A stretch of DNA of 64,000 nucleotides from Calliopsis andreniformis (taxonomy: Eukaryota; Arthropoda; Insecta; Hymenoptera; Andrenidae). The DNA is taken from assembly GCF_051401765.1 (NCBI RefSeq), contig NW_027480505.1:248001-312000 (forward strand), read 5' to 3'. Below the pieces are notes generated by a model. It was not told where the DNA came from. It made no database searches and saw only the letters and a list, made by a program, of their open reading frames with translations. The position numbers and the translations under genes were made by a program. The stretch's first letter is position 1. The number at the start of each line of letters is the position of its first letter. Of this stretch, positions 25,701-38,444 are shown piece after piece.

Positions 25701-28514
25701 GTTGACTTCTAAGGACCTAACTATTCGATCTGGTGGAGCAACGCCCTAGAGTGAAGCCTAGGTTGCTCGGAATGTAGAAATAACCATAACTTTCACACTG
25801 GTTGCTATTATTCGTTTTTTACGATGGAAAAGCTGTTGTATTTATATTGTATTTTATACCTCTGGCGTTGACTTCTAACGCCCTAGCTATTCGATCTAGT
25901 GGAGTAACGCCCTAGAGAGAAGCCTAGGTTTCCCGGAACGTAGAAATGACCATCACTTTCAAGCTGGTTGCAATTAATCCTGTTATACAATGGAAAAACT
26001 GTTGTATTTTTATTGCATTTTATGATTCGGGCGTTGACTTCTAAGGCCCTAACTATTCAATCTGTTGCAGCAACGCCCTAGAGTGAAGCCTAGGTTGCCC
26101 TGAACGTAGAAATGACCATCACTTTCAAACTGGATGCAATTAATCCTGTTATACCATGGAAAAGCTGTTGTATTTTTATTGCATTTTATGCTTCGGGCGT
26201 TGACTTCTAAGGCCCTGACTATTCAACCTGTTGGAGCAACGCCCTAGAGTGAAGCCTAGGATGCTCGGAATGTAGAAATGACCATAGCTTTCACACTGGT
26301 TGCAATTATTCGTTTTATACGATGGAAAGACTGTTGTATTTATATTGTATTTTATGCTTCTGGCGTTCACTTCTTAGGCCCTAGCTATTCGATCTAGTGG
26401 AGCAACGCCCTGGAGTGAAGCCTAGGTTGCCCGGAACGTAGAAATGACCATCACTTTCAAACTTTTTGAAATTAATCCCGTTATACGATGGAAAAACTGT
26501 TGTATATTTTTGCATTTTATGCTTCGGGCGTTGACTTCTAAGGCCCTGACTACTCAATCTGTTGGAGCAACGCCCTAGAGTGAAGCCTAGGTTGCTCGGA
26601 ATGTAGAAATGACCATAGCTTTCACACTGGTTGCAATTATTCGTTTTATACGATGGAAAAACTGTTGTATTTATATTGTATTTTATGCTTCTGGCGTTCA
26701 CTTCTTAGGCCCTAACTATTCGATCTGGTGGAACAACGCCCTAGGGTGAAGCCTAGGTGGCCCGGAACGTAGAAATGACCATAACTTTTACACTGGTAAC
26801 AATTATTCGTTTTATACAATGGAAAAACTGTTCTATTTATTTTGTATTTTATGCTTCGGGCGTTGACTTCTAAGGCCCTGACTATTCAATCTGTTGGAGC
26901 AACGCCCTGGAGTGAAGCCTAGGTTGCTCGGAATGTAGAAATGACCATAACTTTCACACTGGTTGCAATTATTCGTTTTCTACGAGGGAAAAACTGTTGT
27001 ATTTATATCGTATTTTATGCTTCTGGCGTTGACTTCTAAGGACCTAACTATTCGATCTGGTGGAGCAACGCCCTAGAGTGAAGCCTAGGTTGCCCGGAAC
27101 GTAGAAATGACCATCACTTTCAAACTGGTTGCAATTAATCCTGTTATACGATGGAAAAACTGTTGTATTTTTATTGCATTTTATGCTTCGGGCGTTGACT
27201 TCTAAGGCCCTGACTATTCAATCTGTTGGAGCAACGCCCTAGAGTGAAGCCTAGGTTGCTCGGAATGTAGAAATGACCATAGTTTTCACACTGGTTGCAA
27301 TTAGTCGTTTTATAAGATGGAAAAACTGTTCTATTTATTTTGTATTTTATGCTTCGGGCGTTGACTTCTTTGGCCCTAACAATTCGATCTGGTGGAGCAA
27401 CGCCCTAGAGTGTAGCCTAGGTTCCCTGGAACGTACAAATGACCATCACTTTCACACGGGTTGCAATTATTCCTGTTATAGGATGGAAAGACTGTTGTAT
27501 TTTTATTGCATTTTATGCTTCTGGCGTACACTTCTTAGGCCCTGACTATTCGATCTGGTGGAACAACGCCCTAGGGTGAAGCCTAGGTTGCCCGGAACGT
27601 AGAAATGACCATAACTTTTACACTGGTAGCAATTATTCGTTTTATACGATGGAAAAACTGTTGTATTTATATTGTATTTAATGCTTCTGGCGTTCACTTC
27701 TTAGGCCCTAACTGTTTGATCTGGTGAAGCAACGCCCTAGAGTGAAGCCTAGGTTGCCCGGAACGTAGAAGTGACAATTACTTTCACACTGTTTGCAATT
27801 ATTCCTTTTATACGATGCAAAAGCTGTTGTATTTATATCGTACTTTATGCTTCTGGCGTTGACTTCTAAGGACCTAACTATTCGATCTGGTGGAGCAACG
27901 CGCTAGAGTGAAGCCTAGGTTGACCGGAACGTAGAAATGACCATCACTTTCAAACTGGTAGCAATTAATCCTGTTATACGATAGAAAAACTGTTGTATTT
28001 TTATTGCATTTTATGCTTCGGGCGTTGACTTCTAAGGCCCTGACTATTCAATCTGTTGGAGCTACGCCCGAGAGTGAAGCCTAGGTTGCTCGGAATGTAG
28101 AAATGACCATAGCTTTCACACTGGTTGCAATTATTCGTTTTATACGATGGAAAAACTGTTGTATTTATATTGTATTTTATGCTTCTGGCGTTCACTTCTT
28201 AGGCCCTAACTATTCGATCTGGTGGAACGACGCCCTAGGGTGAAGCCTAGGTTGCCCGGAACGTAGAAATGACCATAACTTTTACACTGGTAGCAATTAT
28301 TCGTTTTATACAATGGAAAAACTGTTCTATTTATTTTGTATTTTATGCTTCGGGCGTTGACTTCTATGGCCCTAACTGTTTGATCTGGTGGAGCAACGCC
28401 CTAGAGTGAAGCCTAGGTTGCCCGGAACGTAGAAATGACCATCACTTTCAAACTGGTTGCAATTAATCCTGTTATGCAATGGAAAAACTGTTGTATTTTT
28501 ATTGCATTTTATGA
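22735..28514 (+). repeat. Core super-repeat, copy 2 (about 5.8 kb)
   Basis: Tandem partner of 16095-22380. It lacks the internal 7-monomer duplication of copy 1 but contains about 650 bp at 25289-25934 that copy 1 lacks. The final 2.58 kb (25934-28514) matches 19800-22380 almost base for base, including the 1-bp-short TTGTATATTTTTGC (26504 and 20370) and the CGATAGAAAAAC variant. After 28514 the copies part: GATTCGGGCG here against CTTCTGGCGTTC at 22380. Confidence 0.9.
25289..25934 (+). repeat. Four-monomer segment present only in core copy 2
   Basis: This segment interrupts the collinearity of the two core super-repeats. Most of it has relatives near 13501-14000: TACAATTTAAAAACTTTTG with ACTATTGGATCTGG, then TTGCTATCATTCG with CTGTTATATTTAT, and TATACCTCTGGCG. 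It includes one monomer that has lost 7 bp (ATGC joined to GTTCACTGC at 25534). Because the same series exists upstream, loss from copy 1 at about 19812 is at least as likely as insertion into copy 2. Confidence 0.75.
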
Positions 28515-29210
28515 TTCGGGCGTTGACTTCTAAGGCCCTAACTATTCAATCTGTTGCAGCAACGCCCTAGTGTGAAGCCTAGGTTGCTCGGAATGTAGAA
28601 ATGACCATAACTTTCACACTGGCTGCAATTATTCGTTTTATACGATGGAAAAACTGTTGTATTTATTTTGTATTTCATGCTTCTGGCGTTCACTTCTTAG
28701 GCCCTAACTATTCGATCTGGTGGAACGACGCCCTAGGGTGAAGCCTAGGTTGCCCGGAACGTAGAAATGACCATAACTTTTACACTGGTAGCAATTATTC
28801 GTTTTATACAATGGAAAAACTGTTCTATTTATTTTGTATTTTATGCTTCGGGCGTTGACTTCTATGGCCCTAACTGTTTGATCTGGTGGAGCAACGCCCT
28901 AGAGTGAAGCCTAGGTTGCCCGGAACGTAGAAATGACCATCACTTTCAAACTGGTTGCAATTAATCCTGTTATGCAATGGAAAAACTGTTGTATTTTTAT
29001 TGCATTTTATGATTCGGGCGTTGACTTCTAAGGCCCTAACTATTCAATCTGTTGCAGCAACGCCCTAGTGTGAAGCCTAGGTTGCTCGGAATGTAGAAAT
29101 GACCATAACTTTCACACTGGCTGCAATTATTCGTTTTATACGATGGGAAAACTGTTGTATTTATTTTGTATTTCATGCTTCTGGCGTTCACTTCTTAGGC
29201 CCTAACTATT
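28201..29210 (+). repeat. 498-bp trimer, two tandem copies
   Basis: Positions 28201-28698 are repeated at 28699-29196 with an offset of exactly 498 bp (3 monomers). The rare GGTGGAACGACGCC, GACTTCTATGGCCC, TTATGCAATGG, GATTCGGGCG and CCCTAGTGTGAAGCC variants recur in order. One mismatch was noted (GATGGAAAAAC against GATGGGAAAAC near 29145). The unit appears again at 30193-30702. Confidence 0.88.
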
Positions 29211-31344
29211 CGATCGGGTGGAACAACGCCCTAGGGTGAAGCCTAGGTTGCCCGGAACGTAGAAATGGCCATAACTTTTACACTGGTAGCAATTATTCGT
29301 TTTATACAATGGAAAAACTGTTCTATTTATTTTGTATTTTATGCTTCGGGCGTTGACTTCTAAGGCCCTAACTGTTTGATCTGGTGGAGCAACGCCCTAG
29401 AGTGAAGCCTAGGTTGCGCGGAACGTGGAAATGACAATTACTTTCACACTGTTTACAATTATTCCTTTTATACGATGCAAAAGCTGTTGTATTTATATCG
29501 TATTTTATGCTTCTGGCGTTGACTTCTAAGGACCTAACTATTCGATCTGGTGGAGCAACGCCCTAGAGTGAAGCCTAGATTGACCGGAACGTAGAAATGA
29601 CCATCACTTTCAAGCTGGTTGCAATTAATCCTGTTATACGATGGAAAAACTGTTGTATTTTTATTGCATTTTATGCTTCGGGCGTTGACTTCTAAGGCCC
29701 TGACTATTCAACCTGTTGGAGCAACGCCCTAGAGTGAAGCCTAGGATGCTCGGAATGTAGAAATGACCATAGCTTTCACACTGGTTGCAATTATTCGTTT
29801 TATACGATGGAAAAACTGTTGTATTTATATTGTACTTTATGCTTCTGGCGTTGACTTCTAAGGACCTAACTATTCGATCTGGTGGAGCAACGCGCTAGAG
29901 TGAAGCCTAGGTTGACCGGAACGTAGAAATGACCATCACTTTCAAACTGGTAGCAATTAATCCTGTTATACGATAGAAAAACTGTTGTATTTTTATTGCA
30001 TTTTATGCTTCGGGCGTTGACTTCTAAGGCCCTGACTATTCAATCTGTTGGAGCTACGCCCGAGAGTGAAGCCTAGGTTGCTCGGAATGTAGAAATGACC
30101 ATAGCTTTCACACTGGTTGCAATTATTCGTTTTATACGATGGAAAAACTGTTGTATTTATATTGTATTTTATGCTTCTGGCGTTCACTTCTTAGGCCCTA
30201 ACTATTCGATCTGGTGGAACGACGCCCTAGGGTGAAGCCTAGGTTGCCCGGAACGTAGAAATGACCATAACTTTTACACTGGTAGCAATTATTCGTTTTA
30301 TACAATGGAAAAACTGTTCTATTTATTTTGTATTTTATGCTTCGGGCGTTGACTTCTATGGCCCTAACTGTTTGATCTGGTGGAGCAACGCCCTAGAGTG
30401 AAGCCTAGGTTGCCCGGAACGTAGAAATGACCATCACTTTCAAACTGGTTGCAATTAATCCTGTTATGCAATGGAAAAACTGTTGTATTTTTATTGCATT
30501 TTATGATTCGGGCGTTGACTTCTAAGGCCCTAACTATTCAATCTGTTGCAGCAACGCCCTAGTGTGAAGCCTAGGTTGCTCGGAATGTAGAAATGACCAT
30601 AACTTTCACACTGGCTGCAATTATTCGTTTTATACGATGGAAAAACTGTTGTATTTATTTTGTATTTCATGCTTCTGGCGTTCACTTCTTAGGCCCTAAC
30701 TATTCGATCGGGTGGAACAACGCCCTAGGGTGAAGCCTAGGTTGCCCGGAACGTAGAAATGGCCATAACTTTTACACTGGTAGCAATTATTCGTTTTATA
30801 CAATGGAAAAACTGTTCTATTTATTTTGTATTTTATGCTTCGGGCGTTGACTTCTAAGGCCCTAACTGTTTGATCTGGTGGAGCAACGCCCTAGAGTGAA
30901 GCCTAGGTTGCGCGGAACGTGGAAATGACAATTACTTTCACACTGTTTACAATTATTCCTTTTATACGATGCAAAAGCTGTTGTATTTATATCGTATTTT
31001 ATGCTTCTGGCGTTGACTTCTAAGGACCTAACTATTCGATCTGGTGGAGCAACGCCCTAGAGTGAAGCCTAGATTGACCGGAACGTAGAAATGACCATCA
31101 CTTTCAAGCTGGTTGCAATTAATCCTGTTATACGATGGAAAAACTGTTGTATTTTTATTGCATTTTATGCTTCGGGCGTTGACTTCTAAGGCCCTGACTA
31201 TTCAACCTGTTGGAGCAACGCCCTAGAGTGAAGCCTAGGATGCTCGGAATGTAGAAATGACCATAGCTTTCACACTGGTTGCAATTATTCGTTTTATACG
31301 ATGGAAAAACTGTTGTATTTATATTGTACTTTATGCTTCTGGCG
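28515..31344 (+). repeat. Nested 3-, 9- and 12-monomer duplications
   Basis: Positions 28725-29850 recur at 30219-31344, offset 1494 (9 monomers). About 29840-30480 matches 27848-28488, offset 1992 (12 monomers). These offsets differ by 498, the length of the local trimer, so the structure fits one 9-12-monomer duplication made over an already duplicated trimer. Shared variants include GCGCGGAACGTGG, CTGTTTACAATTATTCC, GCCTAGATTGACC and ATTGTACTTTATG. No gene is present. Confidence 0.87.
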
Positions 31345-33512
31345 TTCACTTCTTAGGCCCTAGCTATTCGATCTAGTGGAGCAACGCCCTAGAGTGAAGC
31401 CTAGGTTTCCCGGAACGTAGAAATGACCATCACTTTCAAACTTTTTGCAATTAATCCCGTTATACGATGGAAAAACTGTTGTATTTTTATTGCATTTTAT
31501 GCTTCGGGCGTTGACTTCTAAGGCCCTGACTATTCAATCTGTTGGAGCAACGCCCTTGGGTGAAGCCTAGGTTGCCCGGAACGTAGAAATGACCATAACT
31601 TTTACACTGGTAGCAATTATTCGTTTTATACGATGGAAAAACTGTTGTATTTATATTGTATTTTATGCTTCTGGCGTTGACTTCTATGGCCCTAACTGTT
31701 TGATCTGGTGGAGCAACGCCCTAGAGTGAAGCCTAGGTTGCCCGGAACGTAGAAATGACCATCACTTTCAAACTGGTTGCAATTAATCCTGTTATGCAAT
31801 GGAAAAACTGTTGTATTTTTATTGCATTTTATGATTCAGGCGTAGGCTTCTAAGGCCGTAGCTATTCGATATGGTGGAGCACCGCCCTAGAGTGAAGCCT
31901 AGGTTGCTCGGAATACAGAAATGACCATAACTTTCACACTGGTTGCAATTATTCGTTTTCTACGATGGAAAAACTGTTGTATTTATATTGTATTTTAGGC
32001 TTCAGCGTTCACTTCTTAAGGCCTAACTATTCGATCTGATGGAACAATGCCCTAGGGTGAAGCCTAGGTTGCCCGGAACGTAAAAATGACCATAACTTTT
32101 ACACTGGTAGCAATTATTCGTTTTATACAATGGAAAAACTGTTCTATTTATTTTGTATTTTATGCTTCGGGCGTTGACTTCTTTGGCCCTAACAATTCGA
32201 TCTGGTGGAGCAACGCCCTAGAGTGAAGCCTAGGTTCCCTGGAACGTACAAGTGACCATCACTTTCACACGGGTTGCAATTATTCCTGTTATACGATGGA
32301 AAGTCTGTTGTATTTTTATTGCACTTTATGCTTCTGGCGTTCACTTCCTAGGCCCTGACTATTCGATCTGGTGGAACAACGCCCTAGGGTGAAGCCTAGG
32401 TTGCTCGGAATACAGAAATGACCATAACTATCACACTGGTTGCAATTATTCGTTTTCTACGATGGAAAAACTGTTGTATTTATATTGTATTTTAGGCTTC
32501 AGCGTTCACTTCTTAAGGCCTAACTATTCGATCTGATGGAACAATGCCCTAGGGTGAAGCCTAGGTTGCCCGGAACGTAGAAATGACCATCACTTTCAAA
32601 CTGGTTGCAATTAATCCTGTTATACGATGGAAAAACTGTTGTATTTTTATTGCATTTTATGCTCCGGGCGTTGACTTATAAGGCCCTGACTATTCAGTCT
32701 GTTGGAGCAACGCCCTAGAGTGAAGCCTAGGTTGCTCGGAATGTAGAAATGACCATAACTTTCACACTGGTTGCAATTATTCGTTTTCTACGATGGAAAA
32801 ACTGTTGTATTTATATTGTATTTTAGGCTTCAGCGTTCACTTCTTAAGGCCTAACTATTCGATCTGATGGAACAATGCCCTAGGGTGAAGCCTAGGTTGC
32901 CCGGAACGTAAAAATGACCATAACTTTTACACTGGTAGCAATTATTCGTTTTATACAATGGAAAAACTGTTCTATTTATTTTGTATTTTATGCTTCGGGC
33001 GTTGACATCTTTGGCCCTAACAATTCGATCTGGTGGAGCAACGCCCTAGAGTGAAGCCTAGGTTCCCTGGAACGTACAAGTGACCATCACTTTCACACGG
33101 GTTGCAATTATTCCTGTTATACGATGGAAAGTCTGTTGTATTTTTATTGCATTTTATGCTTCTGGCGTTCACTTCCTAGGCCCTGACTATTCGATCTGGT
33201 GGAACAACGCCCTAGGGTGAAGCCTAGGTTGCTCGGAATACAGAAATGACCATAACTTTCACACTGGTTGCAATTATTCGTTTTCTACGATGGAAAAACT
33301 GTTGTATTTATATTGTATTTTAGGCTTCAGCGTTCACTTCTTAAGGCCTAACAATTCGATCTGATGGAACAATGCCCTAGGGTGAAGCCTAGGTTGCCCG
33401 GAACGTAAAAATGACCATAACTTTTACACTGGTAGCAATTATTCGTTTTATACAATGGAAAAACTGTTCTATTTATTTTGTATTTTATGCTTCGGGCGTT
33501 GACTTCTTTGGC
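31345..33512 (+). repeat. Satellite block with 5-monomer duplication carrying the TTCAGCG short monomer
   Basis: About 31910-32577 recurs at 32738-33405, offset 828 (5 monomers less 2 bp, because the TTTAGGCTTCAGCG monomers are each 1 bp short). The short monomer occurs at 31994, 32491, 32822 and 33320. Around 31838 a fragment of the CAGGCGTAGGCTTC variant is joined to an ATGATTC monomer, which makes a mosaic junction. No gene is present. Confidence 0.84.
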
Positions 33513-36500
33513 CCTAACAATTCGATCTGGTGGAGCAACGCCCTAGAGTGAAGCCTAGGTTCCCTGGAACGTACAAGTGACCATCACTTTCACACGGGTT
33601 GCAATTATTCCTGTTATACGATGGAAAGTCTGTTGTATTTTTATTGCATTCTATGCTTCTGGCGTTGACTCCTTAGGCCCTAACTATTCAATCTGGTGGA
33701 GCAATGCCTCAGAGTTAAGTCTAGGATGCCCGAAACGCCGAAATGGTCATTACTTTCACGCATGTTGCAATTATTCCGGTTATACGATGAAAAGACTGTT
33801 GTATTTCTATTGTATTTTATGCTTCAGGCGTAGGCTTCTAAGGCCGTAGCTATTCGATATGGTGGAGCCCCGCCCTAGAGTGAAGCCTAGGTTGCTCGGA
33901 ATATAGAAATGACCATAACTTTCACACTGGTTGCAATTATTCGCTTTCTACGAGGGAAAAACTGTTGTATTTATATCGTATTTTATGCTTCTGGCGTTGA
34001 CTTCTAAGGACCTAACTATTCGATCTGGTGGAGCAACGCCCTAGAGTGAAGCCTAGGTTGCCCGGAACGTAGAAATGACCATCACTTTCAAACTGGTTGC
34101 AATTAATCCTGTTATACGATGGAAAAACTGTTGTATTTTTATTGCATTTTATGCTTCGGGCATTGACTTCTAAGGCCCTGACTATTCAATCTGTTGGAGC
34201 AACGCCCTAGAGTGAAGCCTAGGTTGCTCGGAATGTAGAAATGACCATAGTTTTCACACTGGTTGCAATTAGTCGTTTTATACGATGGAAAAACTGTTCT
34301 ATTTATTTTGTATTTTATGCTTCGGGCGTTGACTTCTTTAGCCCTAACAATTCGATCTGGTGGAGCAACGCCCTAGAGTGTAGCCTAGGTTCCCTGGAAC
34401 GTACAAATGACCATCACTTTCACACGGGTTGCAATTATTCCTGTTATAGGATGGAAAGACTGTTGTATTTTTATTGCATTTTATGCTTCTGGCGTACACT
34501 TCTTAGGCCCTGACTATTCGATCTGGTGGAACAACGCCCTAGGGTGAAGCCTAGGTTGCCCGGAACGTAGAAATGACCATAACTTTTACACTGGTAGCAA
34601 TTATTCGTTTTCTACGAGGGAAAAACTGTTGTATTTATATCGTATTTTATGCTTCTGGCGTTGACTTCTAAGGACCTAACTATTCGATCTGGTGGAGCAA
34701 CGCCCTAGAGTGAAGCCTAGGTTGCCCGGAACGTAGAAATGACCATCACTTTCAAACCGGTTGCAATTAATCCAGTTATACGATGGAAAAACTGTTGTAT
34801 TTTTATTGCATTTTATGCTTCGGGCGTTGACTTCTAAGGCCCTGACTATTCAATCCGTTGGAGCAACGCCCTAGAGTGAAGCCTAGGTTGCTCGGAATGT
34901 AGAAATGACCATAGCTTTCACACTGGTTGCAATTATTCGTTTTATACGATGGAAAAACTGTTGTATTTATTTTGTATTTTATGCTTCTGGCGTTCACTTC
35001 CAAGGCCCTAACTATTCGATCTGGTGGAACAACGCCCTAGGGTAAAGCCTAGGCTGCCCGGAACGTAGAAATGACCATAACTTTTACTCTGGTAGCAATT
35101 ATTCGTTTTATACAATGGAAAAACTGTTCTATTTATTTTGTATTTTATGCTTCGGGCGTTGACTTCTAAGGCCCTAACTGTTTAATCTGGTGGAGCAACG
35201 CCCTAGAGTGAAGCCTAGGTTGCCCGGAACGTAGAAATGACAATTACTTTCACACTGTTTGCAATTATTCCTGTTATACGATGCAAAAGCTGTTGTATTT
35301 ATATCGTATTTTATGCTTCTGGCGTTGACTTCTATGGCCCTAGCTATTCGATCTAGTGGAGCAACGCCCTAGAGTGAAGCCTAGGTTGCCCGGAACGTAG
35401 AAATGACCATCACTTTCAAACTGGTTGCAATTAATCCTGTTATACGATGGAAAAACTGTTGTATTTTTATTGCATTTTATGCTTCGGGCGTTGACTTCTA
35501 AGGCCCTAACTATTCAATCTGTTGGAGCTACGCCCTAGAGTGAAGTCTAGGTTCTTCGGAATGTAGAAATGACCATAACTTTCACACTGGTTGAAATTAT
35601 TCGTTTTATACGATGGAAAAACTGTTGTATTTATATTGTATTTGATGCTTCGGGCGTTGACTTCTAAGGCCCTAACTATTCGATCTGGTAGAGCAACGCC
35701 CTAGAGTGAAGCCTAGGTTGCCCGGAATGTAGAAATGACCATAACTTTCACACTGGTTGCTATTATTCGTTTTATACGATGGAAAAACTGTTATACTTAT
35801 ATTGTACATTATGCTTCTGGCGTTGACTTCTAAGGACCTAACTATTCGATCTGGTGGAGCAACGCTCTCGAGTAAACCCTAGGTTGCTCGGAATGTAGAA
35901 ATAACCATAACTTTCACACTGGATGCAATTATTCGTTTTTTACGATGGAAAAGCTGTTGTATTTATATTGTATTTTATGCTTCTGGCGTTGACTTCTTAG
36001 GTCCTAACTATTCGATCTGGTGGAGCAATGCCTCAGAGTTAAGTCTAGGATGCCCGAAACGCCGAAATGATCATTACTTTCACGCTTGTTGCAATTAATC
36101 CCGTTATACGATGGAAAAACTGTTGTATTTTTATTGCATTTTATGCTTCGGGCGTTGACTTCTAAGGCCCTGACTATTCAATCTGTTGGAGCAACGCCCT
36201 AGAGTGAAGCCTAGGTTGCTCGGAATGTAGAAATGACCATAGCTTTCACACTGGTTGCAATTACTCGTTTTATACGATGGAAAAACTGTTGTATTTATAT
36301 TGTATTTTATGCTTCTGGCGTTCACTTCTTAGGCCCTAACTATTCGATCTGGTGGAACAACGCCCTAGGGTGAAGCCTAGGTGGCCCGGAACGTAGAAAT
36401 GACCATAACTTTTACACTGGTAACAATTATTCGTTTTATACAATGGAAAAACTGTTCTATTTATTTTGTATTTTATTCTTCGGGCGTTGACTTCTAACGC

Positions 36501-37590
36501 CCTAACTGTTTGATCTGGTGGAGCAACGCCCTAGAGTGAAGCCTAGGTTGCCCGGAACGTAGAAATGACAATTACTTTCACACTGGTTGTATTATTCGTT
36601 TTATACGATGGAAAAACTGTTATATTTATATTGTATTCTATGCTTCTGGCGTTGACTCCTTAGGCCCTAACTATTCAATCTGGTGGAGCAATGCCTCAGA
36701 GTTAAGTCTAGGATGCCCGAAACGCCGAAATGGTCATTACTTTCACGCATGTTGCAATTATTCCGGTTATACGATGAAAAGACTGTTGTATTTTTATTGT
36801 ATTTTATGCTTCAGGCGTAGGCTTCTAAGGCCGTAGCTATTCGATATGGTGGAGCCCCGCCCTAGAGTGAAGCCTAGGTTGCTCGGAATATAGAAATGAC
36901 CATAATTTTCACACTGGTTGCAATTATTCGTTTTCTACGAGGGAAAAACTGTTGTATTTATATCGTATTTTATGCTTCTGGCGTTGACTTCTAAGGACCT
37001 AACTATTCGATCTGGTGGAGCAACGCCCTAGAGTTAAGCCTAGGTTGCCCGGAACGTAGAAATGACCATCACTTTCAAACTGGTTGCAATTAATTCTGTT
37101 ATACGATGGAAAAACTGTTGTATTTTTATTGCATTTTATGCTTCGGGCGTTGACTTCTAAGGCCCTGACTATTCAATCTGTTGGAGCAACGCCCTAGAGT
37201 GAAGCCTAGGTTGCTCGGAATGTAGAAATGACCATAGCTTTCACACTGGTTGCAATTAGTCGTTTTATACGATGGAAAAACTGTTCTATTTATTTTGTAT
37301 TTTATGCTTCGGGCGTTGACTTCTTTGGCCCTAACAATTCGATCTGGTGGAGCAACGCCCTAGAGTGTAGCCTAGGTTGCCTGGAACGTACAAATGACCA
37401 TCACTTTCATACGGGTTGCAATTATTCCTGTTATAGGATGGAAAGACTGTTGTATTTTTATTGTATTTTATGCTTCTGGCGTTCACTTCTTAGGCCCTAA
37501 CTATTCGATCTGGTGGAACAACGCCCTAGGGTGAAGTCTAGGTTGCCCGGAACGTAGAAATGATCATAACTTTTACACTGGTAGCAATTA
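33513..37590 (+). repeat. Mosaic block with two copies of the 14.25-15.19 kb segment
   Basis: 33661-34601 (offset 19411 from 14250-15190) and 36648-37590 (offset 22398) are copies of the same 0.94-kb segment, about 3 kb apart. They share ACTCCTTAGGCCC, CCTCAGAGTTAAG, TTCCGGTTATACGATG, CAGGCGTAGGCTTC and GGAGCCCCGCCC. Private changes, such as TTTCTATTG at 33804 and TCGCTTTCTACG near 33952, tell them apart. Between them, 34602-36640 holds ordinary monomers plus another CCTCAGAGTTAAG monomer near 36030. No gene is present. Confidence 0.86.
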
Positions 37591-38444
37591 TCCGTTTTAT
37601 ACAATGGAAAAACTGTTCTATTTATTTTGTATTTTATGCTTCGGGCGTTGACTTCTAAGGCCCTAACTGTTTGATCTGGTGGAGCAACGCCCTAGAGTGA
37701 AGCCTAGGCTGCCCGGAACGTAGAAATGACCATTACTTTAACACTGTTTGCAATTATTCCTTTTATACGATGGAAAAGCTGTTGTATTTATATCGTATTT
37801 TATGCTTCTGGCGTTGACTTCTAAGGCCCTAGCTATTCGATCAATTGGAGCAACGCCCTAGAGTGAAGCCTAGGTTGCCCGGAACGTACAAATGACCATC
37901 ACTATCAAACTGGTTGCAATTATTCGTTTTATACGATGGAAAAACTGTTGTATTTATATTGTATTTTATGCTTCTGGCGTTGACTTCTAAGGACCTAACT
38001 ATTCTATCTGGTGGAGCAACGCCCTACAGTGACGCCTAGGTTGCCCGGAACGTAGATATGACCATAACCTTCACACTGGTTGCAAATTATTCCTGCTATA
38101 CGATGGAAAATCTGTTGTATTTTTATTGCATTTTATGCTTCGGGCGTTGACTTCTAAGGCCCAAACTATTCAATCTGTTGGAGCAACGCCCTAGAGTGAA
38201 GCCTAGGTTGCACGGAGCGTAGATATGACCATAACCTTCACACTGGTTGCAAATTATTCCTGCTATACGATGGAAAAGCTGTTGTATTTATATCGTATTT
38301 TATGCTTCTGGCGTTGACTTCTAAGGCCCTAGCTATTCGATCAAGTGGAGCAACGCCCTAGAGGGAAGCGTAGGTTGCCCGGAACGTAGAAATGACCATA
38401 ACTTTCACACTGGTTGCAATTATTCGTTTTATACGATGGAAAAG

